Shown one piece after another: positions 12,592 through 23,429 of a stretch of DNA of 64,000 nt. The stretch spans positions 41,592,001 to 41,656,000 of the forward strand of contig CM060895.1 of NCBI GenBank assembly GCA_030762935.1, written 5' to 3'. Position 1 is the stretch's first letter. Every line of letters starts with the position of its first letter. Source of the DNA: Hymenopus coronatus. Taxonomy: Eukaryota; Arthropoda; Insecta; Mantodea; Hymenopodidae. A model generated the notes under the pieces. The model ran no database searches, was not told the origin of the DNA, and was given only the letters and a program-made list of their open reading frames with translations. Made by a program: the position numbers and the translations under genes.

Positions 12592-13264
12592 TATAATAAA
12601 ATAGAACTCATAATTTTCTATTACAACAGAAAAAATAGTTGAAGTATTAGAATACTTTACCAATTCCAAAAATTTCAGAATGATTTGTCACTGCAGTAGC
12701 ATATGAGAAACTGATTGTAGAGTTTCAGATTTGAAAAAAAAAAGAAAAAAAAAAACCTTATGCTTGTGAGGGCAGTTCAATAAGTACCATATTTCAAAGT
12801 AGGTGGAGTTGATAAGGGAAGTTGGTGTTACCATCACATAAACTGTATTGCTAAATGAGTTAAATATGGATCTTCAAGATAGAGTCAGATTGAAAAATGC
12901 AATGCCTCAGCCAGCATTTGACCCACAGAACACCTGGTATGTCTGGTTGCTCTGAATTACTATGGCAACATGCCAATACAACATTAAATACCCCAACTGC
13001 CTCACATTTTTTCAGTGAATGTTAAAAGTTGTTACGAGGGTCATCATGTTCTCAGCCTCAAACAGAACTGGCAGCATTAAGCTGGTAGATCTCTAATAAG
13101 CTTTTCTGAAAAATGTCAGGCATTTCTATTTTGTTGCACATAGCAATCAGAAGCATGATATTTGTTTACAAATATAAAATCAAGGCATAATCGCTGGAAC
13201 ATCATTTTTGCTTGAATGGCATGGCCAGGTTTTGGTCTCTTCCATGGTTCTATTATGGTCATTG
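12592..13264. other. Non-coding; possible mariner 5' end
   Basis: A 'gagggcagttcaataagtac' motif at about 12768-12787 resembles a mariner-like terminal repeat, and the mariner transposase relic resumes after the I-3 insertion at 15123. The rest shows no coding signal. The link is an inference. Confidence 0.3.
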
Positions 13265-13275
13265 ACCAATCTTTA

Positions 13276-15111
13276 TGATGATGATGATGATGATGATGAT
13301 TATTGAGGTTTAAGGTCGCTCAACTGCTAGGTTATTAGCGTCCTTAGAAATAAAATATGCAGTGCATATCAATATAAGCAGTCTAAAACATGAGTAATTA
13401 AAATAGTTAAAACTATAAAGTAGTGTAAAAGAAAAATAAAACCAGAGCTGGCAAAAAAACTAAAAAGCCAGTCTAAAAGTAAGGGAACGAGTGTCGATTA
13501 ACTTAAAACAGAGCAAAGTTAATCGCGTCTAATATAAACAAATTAAAAGCTATAGCTGGCGTTCCAGGGACATCTGTCTAGAGAAATAAAAAAGCACAAT
13601 AAAATCAGATCCCTAATGGAAATGGAAGCTGGGATAAAATTTTAAAAATCTGAGATATAGCTCCAGCATCATCTGCCAAGATGTTCGAAATGTTGGCCGG
13701 TAGTTAGAGAGTGGCTCTTAGTTGTTCCAGAGAAGCGCACTACACCAAGACATGTCGGACGGCACAAAGCGTACAGACAGGAGCAGATTCTATCTTAAAA
13801 ATGTAGCTTTGAGTAAAATTGCAGTGGCCGATTCGTAAGCGAGCTAAATGCACCTCCTCTCGACGGGAGGTTACCCAATTCACAAGAAGGTCCTTCCTTC
13901 ACTTCTCGTAGCTTGTTGCCACGGAGAGCCGACCACTCTGCATGCCAGCATGGAAGTGCCGATCTCCGCACAAGCTTTAAGTCTGATGATGTAACGTTAG
14001 AAATTACAGGGCTGGGTTCCGCGGCTACCATCTTCGCTGACAAATCCTCCATTCATTCCCCGGGAAACCAACGTGACCAGGAATCCAAGCGCAGTCCGCC
14101 TGACGCGTGCAAAATGTGGAGTGTATTCTGAATACGGTGTACGATAGGAGGGTAGTTGTACAGCTCACGAATGCACTGAAGGGCACTGAGGGAATCGCTC
14201 ATTATAAGGCAGTCACCCAGATTTCGACAGCGAACAAAGAGAATGGCGCGATAGATGGCATAGAGCTCTACAGAGTAAATGAATGTGCCAATAGGCAAAC
14301 CGAAAGTATAAGAGGTGGTTCCAGTGACAAAGGCACACCCGACACGTCGAGGCACTTACTGCCATCGGTATATATATATATATATACGACCACTGTAATT
14401 TGATACAAATTCTAAAAAGCAAGTACGGATACTGATTTCTCATAAGCCGTCATCCCAAGATCGACGTAGGATGAAGCGTGTAACCAAGGCGAGTACACCC
14501 TCTCCCCCTTTGGGAGCATGCGAGACAGGGCAATATGATGTTGCCGAAAAAGCTCACGGAAACCGAAACCTGGAGGCCTGGGACTGAGAGACAGCTTGGT
14601 ATTGAAAAATGGGGTAAACGTTGGATGGAAGGCGTGCACCGCAGCTCATCGAAACCGTAGATGGGGTTCTGAAGATTCGGCGTAGAGGCTAACAACCGGG
14701 CTGGGGAAAAGCTCCGACCGCCACACGGATGCCTGATTGTGAACAGCGGCTAATTTTGTCAGCAGATATGGTCGTGCTGAAGAGTTAACAGTGCACCCTT
14801 AGTCCAACTTGGATCGGATAAGTGCACGGTAAAGACACAGCAAAACTCCCCGATCCGCTCCCCAAGATTTGCCAACTAGTAATAAAATGTTGAGAGCATG
14901 GTCACATCGTGCTTTCAGTTGTGCTATATGTGGTGACCAGCAAAGTTTGCGATCGAGCACCAACCCAAGGAATCTCGCCTGGTCTGCGCATGGAAGTAAA
15001 TCTGGTCCCAGTTGGAGAGTAGATGCCATTCGCCACCTACGGTGCCAGAAGTTAACAGAGGAACTTCAGTTGAAAAGCGAAAGCAATTGTCCGAGCTTCA
15101 AGTAGAAAGAA
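13276..15111 (-). mobile_element. I-clade LINE, 5'-truncated insertion with TSD, copy I-3
   Basis: The 3' tail appears as GAT triplets at 13277-13298. Going up on the - strand come the C-terminal region (LPSRGGAFSSLTNRPLQFYS, about 13800-13870), RNase H (MSDSLSALQCIRELYNYPP, about 14140-14210), a TA run at the RNase H start, and the RT thumb (LGLVLDRKLCWSPHIAQLKA, about 14905-14965). The copy stops in the RT palm near 15108. It is flanked by the direct repeat ACCAATCTTTA at 13265-13275 and 15112-15122, the signature of target-primed insertion. Stops and shifts make it inactive. Confidence 0.85.
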
Positions 15112-15122
15112 ACCAATCTTTA

Positions 15123-15640
15123 GGTTGAATGCTTGTCATCATTGTGGAGTTATAAAATTCTTCACAAAAGAAGATTTGTCGCCAAATGAAATTCCTGCAG
15201 AGTTCATTAAAGTGTATGGTGGAGCTTTGTTTTAATTTTCAATGCTTAAAATGTGGGCAGCAGAGTGTAGATGTACATGCACGAGCCTAGAAGACAAGCC
15301 ATGTGAAGTATGCCCAAACTGTGCTTCAAAGTCCAGGAATGGTCAACAAAAAGTGCATGATAAAGTGCTGGATGATCAGCAAATTAAATTGCATAAAATG
15401 ACTGAGGCTACAGCCATATCCAAAGACCTTGTGGGTTATATTTTACATGAAGATTTGGAAATGAGAAAGCTTTGCACTATGGGTGCCACGTAACAGATTA
15501 AAAGCATAAGAACTTCTGAGCAGTATTTATGCAGATAGACTGGACAGGAGCAAAACTGTAGATTTATTATAATAGATGAAACTTGGATTCATCATTAAAC
15601 CAGAAGTAAATTATGCTACTCAGAACATCATATTGAGCGA
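15123..15640 (+). pseudogene. mariner transposase N-terminal relic
   Basis: The translated product (with one stop near 15233) reads GVIKFFTKEDLSPNEIPAE, then KMWAAECRCTCTSLEDKPCE, then QKVHDKVLDDQQIKLHK and LVGYILHEDLEMRKL. These are the two helix-turn-helix DNA-binding modules of Tc1/mariner transposases. Near 15575 IIDETWIHH gives the first catalytic Asp region (normally DETWIHHY). The frame is shifted at about 15490 and lost after 15620. The upstream I-3 copy inserted just before the coding part. The DDE catalytic centre is otherwise gone. Confidence 0.75.
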
Positions 15641-16584
15641 TGAACTTTTATCTATGTTTTAAAATATATAATGCATGTGATTTAGCAAAAAAAAAAAAAA
15701 AAAAGAAAGTAATTTCTAATGTTAGTGTTACAAATTTTGATTCATTCATTAAATTTGCCATTTTTTACTTCAGATTCCTTTATGTAAAATTGTAATACAT
15801 TAAACATGAATATATTTTTCTAATTTTTCCAGACAATTTAGAGTGTACTTTCTATATTTCATTATTCTGTATTCATATTGAGATTCCATTAAAACTTTTA
15901 TGAGTAGATCATTTCCCAGAGCTGTTGAAGTATATGCTCTACAAATATGGTAATTTTGGTCAATTTTTCAAATTAACAATAAGTAAATAAATTATTTTAC
16001 TAAGGGGACATGATTCAATGCTTCAATTTCTAACTGTTTGTGCAAAATATTAAAGGTTCTAGTTTTGGTAACTATAGCATGAAGTATTAAAAAAAAAAAA
16101 ATAAATAAATAAATAGAGATTTTTTTTTAATGTAGCTCAACGTCCTTTTACCTGTTTGGCTATTTTGGACGATAAATACCCATCGGTGGAGGCGATGCCT
16201 AATCAGCCTAAACACACAGTGCAAGACTTCAACTGTGACACTGAGCTCCTAGATTTAATTCTACTTAATGCATGACATTACTTTCAACAACCAAATGTAA
16301 TTGAAATAGTGGCGCACAAAGATTCAGCATCTTATTGAATTGTGGATTAACAATATTTTGAGAACGACGATGGATGGGTCGCAGAAGAGTGTTATATTCG
16401 CCATGTGGTAGCTCACGCTGCCATACCGTGCCCGCTGCATCATGGGATTGCTTCCTGCCTTGCTGAGGTTACCAGTATAAGCAATGAGCTATGTGCTGCT
16501 TTCAGAAAAGTAAGCTGCCCGCTACAATAAGTTTTTAAGTCTACCAATGTTTTCTTATGTTCTTATCCTAAGCAAATCCTGTTT
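15641..16584. other. Non-coding; poly-A runs and a small SINE scrap
   Basis: Contains poly-A at 15689-15706 and 16088-16101. The 3' end of SINE family 2 lies at about 16118-16165 (tgtagctcaacgtccttttacctg, - orientation). A GC-richer segment at 16370-16500 has no recognised content. No gene was seen. Confidence 0.5.
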
Positions 16585-17328
16585 GGACAATTTCTGAACC
16601 ATTCGATCAGGCAAGGGTAGTCAGGACTAGGGGAATTGCAAAAAGAAAGCTCACTTGCATATTGAATTTTGTAAATGATTATGATCCTGAGAAAGATAAT
16701 ATTGAACATGTGTGCAAGATATTACAATTCTTTTAATTTCTTTTTCATTTTATTAAAAGAAAAAAAAAAGGCCTTACATACAGTGAAGCTATCTTCTTGT
16801 TCAAATCTGGACATCTATTGCTGACACATGATAGTGTTGGTACTCTGGACGCGTTTCGACAACCTTCGTTGTCATCTTTTGCAGGTTCGCAGACGTCTAC
16901 AATTGTTACCGAAAATTCCAGAAGAATATGAGAGTTCCCAAGATCAGCTTGAAATTAATGTGGAAAAGTCTGATGTCCATTACCCAGATAGACTAGATCA
17001 TATGGAAGAATTTCACAATGTAGAGGTAAAGTTAATAGAGATTTTAAACAGCAGTAGTAAGCAGTCTTCGCCTCCTGAATCAATTCATTAAAATAGCACT
17101 AACGCATTAATCAAATTGTCAAGTATAAACATTCCCACATTTGATGCCAATGCAAAGGCATGCATTTTTTTCCGTGACACATTTCTTAGTCTTGTTTTGA
17201 ATACCAATATTCTTACACATCCAGAAGTTTCATTATTTGATATCTTCACTGAGGGGAGACTCTAAGGGTTTGTTAGATAGTTTATCTATCACTGACGAGA
17301 ACTTTGATGTTGCATGGTAGGCGCTACA
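16585..17328 (+). pseudogene. BEL/Pao LTR-retrotransposon gag fragment (DUF1759-type)
   Basis: Reading frames give VVRTRGIAKRKLTCILNFVN and DYDPEKDNIEHVCKILQ (about 16618-16732). The product then reads LWTRFDNLRC (about 16834-16872), RLDHMEEFHNVEVKLIEIL (about 16990-17048), INIPTFDANAKACIFFRDTF (about 17125-17190) and LSITDENFDVAW (about 17282-17318). This order matches the N-terminal gag of BEL/Pao elements: RG..K..LTR..NFVN, W..FD..Q, then LP.F.G....W..FRD.F. Frames are interrupted near 16735-16827 and 17265. No LTR, protease or RT was seen. It is cut at 17329 by an I-clade fragment. Confidence 0.65.
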
Positions 17329-17637
17329 AATGGTGAATATAGCAGCGGAAGCCAGCTGAATCCGTACAGCAACGAATTGGATGTCGGATTTTGAAGTCAC
17401 GGACTCGGCAAATGTATAATCACGGATCAGCATCATAGTGCCCCCATGTGACGGAATACCTTCTTCTGGTGATAAGTCACACCGTACGGAGGAGTAATGC
17501 CTGATAGAGAATGTATCCTATGGACGGAGCTTTGTTTCTTGTAAGCATACGACCAGAGGTTGATTCTGGCGCAGCAACACTTCAAGCTCTGGTCATTGTG
17601 GTCTTATACCGCGTATGTTCCACTAAAGGATAGCCAT
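17329..17637 (-). pseudogene. I-clade ORF2 start (APE endonuclease) fragment
   Basis: ATG at 17637 opens MAIL*WNIRGIR, followed by LEVLLRQNQPLVVCLQETKL, the usual APE endonuclease opening, with a premature stop as codon five. It continues to SDIQFVAVRIQLAS near 17340. RT and RNase H are absent from this copy. Confidence 0.7.
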
Positions 17638-17699
17638 TGTGTGTTTTTGGGGATAAGGTCTATATATAAAGACGTTTCTGCATATTAGGCTGTGCTGGT

Positions 17700-19058
17700 C
17701 GGTTTAATTTATTTTTCTTCTTAGTCGGACTAACATTTTGTTCTGCAGCATGAACCTGGCGCTTACTCACTGTCCGTCTGGCAGTGGAGGCAGGATCCTC
17801 CTGTTCCATCTCCTCCACGGGGTAGGATCTCTTACCAATAGGTACTCGAACCGATTGGCGAAGGTGGTGATCGCCGATCTACACCCCCCCCTGAAGACTC
17901 CGCAGAAGAGGATCTACGTGGAGAGTGGCGGGGACTATGCTTTCCCTATGATGGTTTGGGGGAGGGCTTAACACTTTGTTTAAGAAAGTCGCTGCGAAAG
18001 ACTGGTCTTGAAAGACTTTACTGGAGCTGAATACCCTGTGGGTGGACCGTTGTTACTGCAAAAGGTCGACTGTTTGGGTGACACGGATCCGGTGGTGCTT
18101 CTTCCATTGGTGTCTTTCCCTTGGCGGATTTGGCAGGTGGTAATGCCGACGTAGATGCTAAGGTTGAAGACTTGGATACCGGTCTGGCTACAATAATATT
18201 CTCTGCGATTGTGGACCCATTTATATCGCTGGTCTGGGCTGCGATTTCCCTACGAGCTGTAGGTCCCGGAGAGCGGGATGGAGGGTTGGCGGAGGCGCAG
18301 GAGCTTACGGGCTTCTAAGAAAGAAATCTTCTCTCTCACCCTATCTCCTGGATCGCTCTCTTCTCCATAAAACGGGGCAATTACGGGAACTATATGGGTG
18401 TTCCCCGCTGCAATTAACACAAGATGGAGTGGCAGTACAAGTTCCATCGTGCGATGCCTCTCCACATATACCGCAGGTAGATTGACCACTACACAGTTCA
18501 CTAGTATGCCCAAATCGCTGGCAATTGTAGCATCTGAGTGGGTTCGGAATATAGGGCCTAACCTCGATGGTTTCATGCCCTGCCTTAATCCTTTGTGGGA
18601 GATCCACCCGATCAAAGGTAAAGAACAGGGTACGGGTTGACACAAGTTCACCATTGACTTTCCGTTGAACCCTATACACAGATTGGACACCCTGGTCTGC
18701 CAGATCCTCTTGAAGCTCCTCGTTGGCCAAACCGTCCAGTGCGCGGGTGGTAATAACGCCACGCGAGGAGTTCAACGTCTTATGTTGTTCATCTTCACCG
18801 GGTAACTGCCTAACATTTTGGTCTTCATAAGTTTGCCATCCTGGGAGGCCGTAAATGTCTCTACCAGGAGTGTACCGGCGCGTGTTTTCAGGAGTTAACG
18901 GGACCAGCAATGTTGTCTAGACCATTTTGAATCACAAAAGGGCTGACTGACGTAAATGTCCGACCTTCCTCTGTCCTAAGTATCACCAAGTAGCGAGGAC
19001 CACTACACTCGACTACTTCTTTTCCAACAACTAATTGAGTCTTTGTTTTAAGTGCCAT
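17700..19058 (-). pseudogene. I-clade ORF1 (nucleic-acid-binding) pseudogene
   Basis: The start, MALKTKTQLVVGKEVVECSG (19058 downward), was chosen because the 8 kb copy aligns at the same ATG. One shift near 18900 leads into the best-preserved part. This has ITTRALDGLANEELQE, TLFFTFDRVDLPQRIKAG and IEVRPYIPNPLRCYNCQRFG (about 18520-18580), with zinc knuckles CYNCQRFGHTSELC, CGICGEASHDGTC and CVNCSGEHPYSSRNC. A further shift occurs near 18341. The protein would package element RNA. The C-terminal tail below about 18250 is poorly kept and its stop is uncertain. Confidence 0.75.
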
Positions 19059-19557
19059 AAAAGATGGTCTGTATTTCATCCCCCAGTGCTCCCCACCTAC
19101 CACGGAGCCCAACACGGGGTCACCCCACTGGGGTGACAGGGCTATACAGGAAACATAGCAGGCACGCCGTCCCACTCACCCTGGAGTTCGGTATATACTA
19201 GCCCTGGCCGATTGACATGGGGTGGGTTAGTCCCTAGCCTCCCGTTTAGGCGGAGCAGAAACCAAAGTGATGTATTAAGCTGCGCACCCTCCCCAGTTAC
19301 TGAAGTCAGAAGCCCAGGCTCAGGTACGCAACCCTCAACCCATCAGGATACTCCTTTCCACCGACAGGGGTCTCCACGCACGGCCTACACGTGGGTGGGC
19401 ATTTTAACCTAATGACTCCCTCACCACTTAAGAGGTTGCCCACAGAGGCAGTCAAAGGTGGCTCGGGACCCCGGGTGCACCTAACCCGTACCTACCGTAG
19501 TAGGCCCCTGCTGGGGGGTCAGTCTTGCAGAAGCCCTGGCGAACGATAGTCGAGCGG

Positions 19558-19846
19558 TAGCTAAGATTTTTAAATGTTTATCGAAGATACCCTTCAAATT
19601 TAGGATGTAGTTGTTTTTATCCTTGTTTTTGTATTAGTTTTGATTTTTTTCTTTTTCTTAAATCACCAATCTGTGACGTTTTCTGTGATTATTTTTATAC
19701 ATTAATTTTTATATTAATCTTTTGTTCTCATTTATAATATTTCTTATTGAGTTTTATCTCTGGCTTTTGTCATGATTTGTTTGATAACGGCGCTGATGAC
19801 CTTGTAGTTGAGCGCCCTTAAACACTAACCATCATCATCATCATCA
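19558..19846 (+). mobile_element. I-clade LINE 3'-UTR fragment on + strand, copy I-5
   Basis: It ends with 'ggcgctgatgacc...ttgagcgcccttaaacac' and ATC triplets at 19829-19845. This is the inverse complement of the 3' ends elsewhere, so this fragment runs the other way. It is AT-rich non-coding 3' UTR. Confidence 0.65.
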
Positions 19847-20165
19847 GCTCTGCAGTAAAAATGGATGTAATACTAGGCAAATCGAAAGTGTGTTTCGCCA
19901 CCAGTAACGAAGGCTCACCCGGCGGTGCATTTACTACCGTCGGTGTATATATAAAGACGGTCACTGTAAGGGAATAAACCTTCTAAAAAGTCAAGTACGG
20001 ATACTAGACAGAGGCAACGCAGATTTCCCGTAAGTTGTAATCCCAGAGGAACAGCAGGATGAAGACTTTGTGGAATTGACTGTGAACTACTTCTAAGAGG
20101 AATCACAGTAGCCACATGATGGGTGGGATCCACTTCCCCACCAAGAAAGAGGAAGCCTACGAAAG
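19847..20165 (-). mobile_element. I-clade LINE fragment around the RNase H start, copy I-6
   Basis: - strand translation gives RLYIYTDGSK at about 19940-19970, the first catalytic Asp motif of the RNase H domain. The pre-RNase H linker lies above it to about 20165. Abuts copy I-5 tail-to-body in inverted orientation. Confidence 0.6.
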
Positions 20166-20174
20166 CAAAAAATT

Positions 20175-20820
20175 GAATCCCCCATACATGGGCATGATGG
20201 CATCAGGTGCACAAACTCCAGCACCTTCCTCCAAAAGGCCATCATCCACCTGACACAAACTTTTAATGCATGCTTTCACATCCAGCCTTCTTAGGTAATC
20301 ACAGCACCTGTAAGGTTGTGGAATACCTGTGACAAAAACTAAACTGGCGATCTAGTAGGAGATATTTCCTCAAAGAGAGGGGTAAGACAAGATAGGAGCA
20401 ACCATTTAAAGTTCTGAGGCAGTCGGGAATAAGCTGGTGAAGCAATACTTACATGGAAGACCTCATCCTTGGTGGGCTTTAAAATGCATGTGAACTGTAT
20501 CTTTTTCCAACAAATTGCTTTAGACACCTGCTACTGGATCACCAGTTTACTTTCTGTCACGGACACTCCACAACCTTACAGTTGTTATGATTAGCCAAGA
20601 AGGCTCCTCTGAGCTTCCAGCAAACTTCAAGGCTATAACAGTACTATTGAACCTAGAGGAGGCCTTTGCCACCACATGGCCTTTATAGGAACTCAAGGAC
20701 GTTTCTTCCCGTTATCTCGCACTGATAAGCTGCTTCCTCCGGGATTCCACTTTCAGAGTGACAGCGTGGTGAAGATGTAATGGGGTCCATACCAGTTTTG
20801 CCTTTCTCTATTTGAGCCGA
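20175..20820 (+). pseudogene. Jockey-like LINE RT relic with an inverted middle
   Basis: + strand: HDGIRCTNSSTFLQKAIIHL and FNACFHIQPS (about 20190-20290), then ELPANFKAITVLLNLEEAFA (about 20612-20670) and ALISCFLRDSTFRVTAW (about 20719-20770). These match Jockey RT blocks (DGI..., AVFLDLEKAFD, SFLS.RTFRV). The block expected between them reads on the - strand instead (20527 to 20339): ILKPTKDE, then SPAYSRLPQNF and LLSCLTPLFEE. An inversion of about 200 bases within the relic explains this. The enzyme is dead. Confidence 0.55.
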
Positions 20821-21832
20821 TATCGCAGGCCAATTGTAGCAGTTTGAATTTTAAAAGTAAAATTTTTGCATAAGCTATGAGATTCCTTGTATTTTATTCG
20901 TTACACAAGGCATGGTCAGGTAGACACTTTATTTTTAAAGGATTTGTTTTTAAATAAAAAGAAAATTGTTCTCTTTATTACTGTCCTTTCATTCAATGCA
21001 TGTTTTAATACCATATCTTTCTATATTGTATATATCCGTGTCTCACTGACTTGCTCTCATGGTGCAGGGTTTGACAACCACTCTTTACCGGATCTGTGAC
21101 ATGAACGGTTACCTATTGATTGTACTTAAACTACATCGCTGGTGGACTGTCAACAACCAACTTTAGTTATTATTCCCCATGACAAGTATAATCAAAGGAT
21201 AAGTTTCTTCTTTAAAAATTCTATGTACAAGTTACAGCTAACCATTAGCATTTACAATCCCTAATTAATTTAACCTATTTTATGTTAAATTAACAAATAT
21301 GCAAATAAAAGTAATGAGCACAATACATAAGAAAGTACATTAATAAAAATCCACCATAAATGCAGTTAATGATGTACACCATTTGGCTACTACCTACATA
21401 AAATCATGAGTAATGTAACTACTTCAATTTCTTGAAATACCATGCGCTGAAGAGTGATGAATTTGTTCCTGGTAATTACCCCATTTCAAAGAGAGGGCTT
21501 CATTTACTCATTACTGAATACTTGTGGCCAGTACTGCTGTTTACTAGAGGTTACTAGTAGTGTAATTACATTTTAAATCTATATGCTATGTATTTTATTG
21601 AAACGCAGTGAAGGAGGACATGACCATAATAGATAGACATACAGATGAACTTTGGCTTACCTTTACTATATACCACTAGTCTATTACATTCAGTCTATGG
21701 CTTATCTTAACTCACAACATAGCGTAGCAGAATGGAATGCTTTGTCATGTACATGGTGAACATCATTTTGTGGCCAAACCATAAAAGTTGGCAAATATGT
21801 ATTTCTAATGAAATAACATCATATATTCACAG
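20821..21832. other. Probable intron or upstream flank of gene A; no coding signal
   Basis: AT-rich with poly-T and TA-rich stretches. I searched for the expected receptor exon before TM7 and did not find it here. Confidence 0.4.
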
Positions 21833-22158
21833 GTACTCAGACTGCTGTTGCAAGTTTCGACAGACAGCATTGCCTTGACCGCTATGAATTTCTTTCATAT
21901 TACACGGACTCTTCTGCTCACTGTAAGCAAAGTTAATTTTGTTTTGACGTACAGAATAAGATCATGCTGTTATATGCATATCTTCTACTTGCTTAAGAGA
22001 AATGTTTGTTTTTCATGAGTTGTAGAAATTATATAACAATATTTTAATACTTTGTTTTGCAGCTTGGTGGAACTATAGTGACGTATGAGATTGTGCTGGT
22101 CCAGTTTAACAGTATCAATCTAGCTGGAGCTTCTAATGCAACACATAACACAGGGTAA
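21833..22158 (+). CDS. Sugar-type gustatory receptor, last two exons (gene A)
   Basis: Exon at 21833-21922 (acceptor attcacag, donor GTAAGC, 30 codons) reads LLLQVSTDSIALTAMNFFHI then TRTLLLT. The last exon, 22063-22158 (acceptor ttttgcag), reads LGGTIVTYEIVLVQFNSINL and ends at TAA 22156-22158. Both junctions are phase 0. The C-terminus holds the gustatory receptor signature TYxxxxxQF in TM7, and 'TD.IALT...FF.ITR' preceding it is typical of the sugar-receptor (Gr5a/Gr64/Gr43a-like) group. The product would be a seven-TM odd-topology ligand-gated cation channel in taste neurons. A 21833 or 21841 acceptor is possible; 21833 keeps the family spacing. Upstream exons were not found. Confidence 0.85.
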
Positions 22159-22189
22159 TACTAAAACTTCTCTTTATTGGTATACTTCA

Positions 22190-22195
22190 AATAAA
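22190..22195 (+). promoter_or_regulatory. Candidate polyadenylation signal of gene A
   Basis: AATAAA lies 32 bases after the gene A stop codon, a reasonable place for 3'-end processing of a short-UTR receptor transcript. Confidence 0.5.
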
Positions 22196-22860
22196 GCTCC
22201 TTGCTTCACTTACAACACATTTTCACTTTGTGTTTCACAGGTACTTTAAAATGCATTACTGCGACTTCATATAGCTTAATATTAATTAAATGATGTGTTT
22301 CATATAACACTTACTAGGAGTTTATTGTTTAATTGTCCACTCCGTTTTTAATTTAATTCCAGTTGCATTAGAATGGTTTTTACTGTAATAGGCTAATATT
22401 TGGAATTTAAGGTAATTTATGCAACATTAACTATACATGTTCTGATAACTGAAATTTCAGTTCCAACTGACTGTGATACAACAACGGAGTATTGATGGTA
22501 TTACTAATAAGTAACAAGTTGAAAGATGCTGCAATGATATAGTCCTGCTTCAAAGGAAACAACTTCAATGAAGTTCCCCTCTGTCTAAACAAGATGTCCC
22601 TCCTTATGGATTATTAAACAGTGTTAAAATGTTCCGTGTTTTTCAAGGCAACACATACTGGCCCAGTATGATAAATATTAACAGAAGATTGAGTTAACAT
22701 GATCACAAACTGGAAGATACAGATTTTTTAAATATGTATTTTAAGCTCAACAGAAAATTACAACAGATGTTAACTGAGTCAAAACTAACAAAAGTTTATA
22801 GTACTTAGTTATAAATTTACTTCAGGGATATGACAAGGTACCAGAACATCATTCAGATGT
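22196..22860. other. No gene seen
   Basis: AT-rich intergenic DNA downstream of gene A. No recognised element before the poly-T at 22861. Confidence 0.5.
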
Positions 22861-22861
22861 G

Positions 22862-22892
<31 letters not shown>

Positions 22893-23220
22893 CTTCTTCT
22901 TCAAGGATTAGGCTTTTATCCTGTTTCGGCTTCACAAAAAATTCTTCCGTTTCCTTGGGCTCATCTTCCTTTTCATCTATATAAAGCAATCCATTCTTTT
23001 CAGATGTTCAGCCTACTTTTTTTCCTTCCAAAATTATGTATTCTTTCTTCCAGTGATATACATCTAGTCCACTTCTTGTATTATCATTCTTGATTCTATC
23101 CATTCTAGTATAATGTTTAACTGATCTTAGGAACTTAATTTCCCATTCTTTTTACTCCTATTGATGTAGAAGTTCATGGCTCTGATGCATACAATAAAAC
23201 TGACTGAGCTGTTTTTTTTT
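22861..23220 (-). pseudogene. RTE-like LINE C-terminal end with poly-A tail
   Basis: The poly-T at 22861-22890 is the poly-A tail of a - strand element. Going up, the - strand gives EHLKRMDCF (about 22990), NDNTRSGLDVYHWKKEY (about 23040-23090) and SVLLYASEPW-like sequence (about 23180-23215). These are the tail motifs (LLYGSE.W; RNEDIR..L.; W..H..RM) of many LINE RT proteins. It is probably the 3' end of the same element whose RT lies at 25035-25795, separated by later insertions. Confidence 0.55.
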
Positions 23221-23429
23221 CTTTGACAGTTTTATTTATTATATCACATATCTGATGGCACAGCGGGAATTTATTTGTTTTCATTTATGTATTTACAGGA
23301 AATTGTATTTTGTTCTATACCAGAGTTTTGTTCTAGCATTATTTCCTTCTCTAAAGTAATTATCTTTGCTTTTAAGTTCTGCAATTTTAAAATTATAAAT
23401 ACTGTTAATTTCATTTTCTAGCACACATA

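Larger units (their letters stand above)
17329..19510 (-). mobile_element. I-clade LINE, complete 5' end but no 3' half, copy I-4
   Basis: The 5' terminus (CAGGGGC on the - strand) is at 19510, identical to the termini of copies at 33707 and 52666. The 5' UTR spans about 19060-19510, ORF1 begins at 19058, ORF2 begins at 17637, and the copy ends inside the endonuclease at about 17329 against BEL/Pao gag sequence. It keeps about 2.2 kb of the 5' side, opposite to the usual 5' truncation of LINEs, so a later deletion or recombination is likely. Confidence 0.8.
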
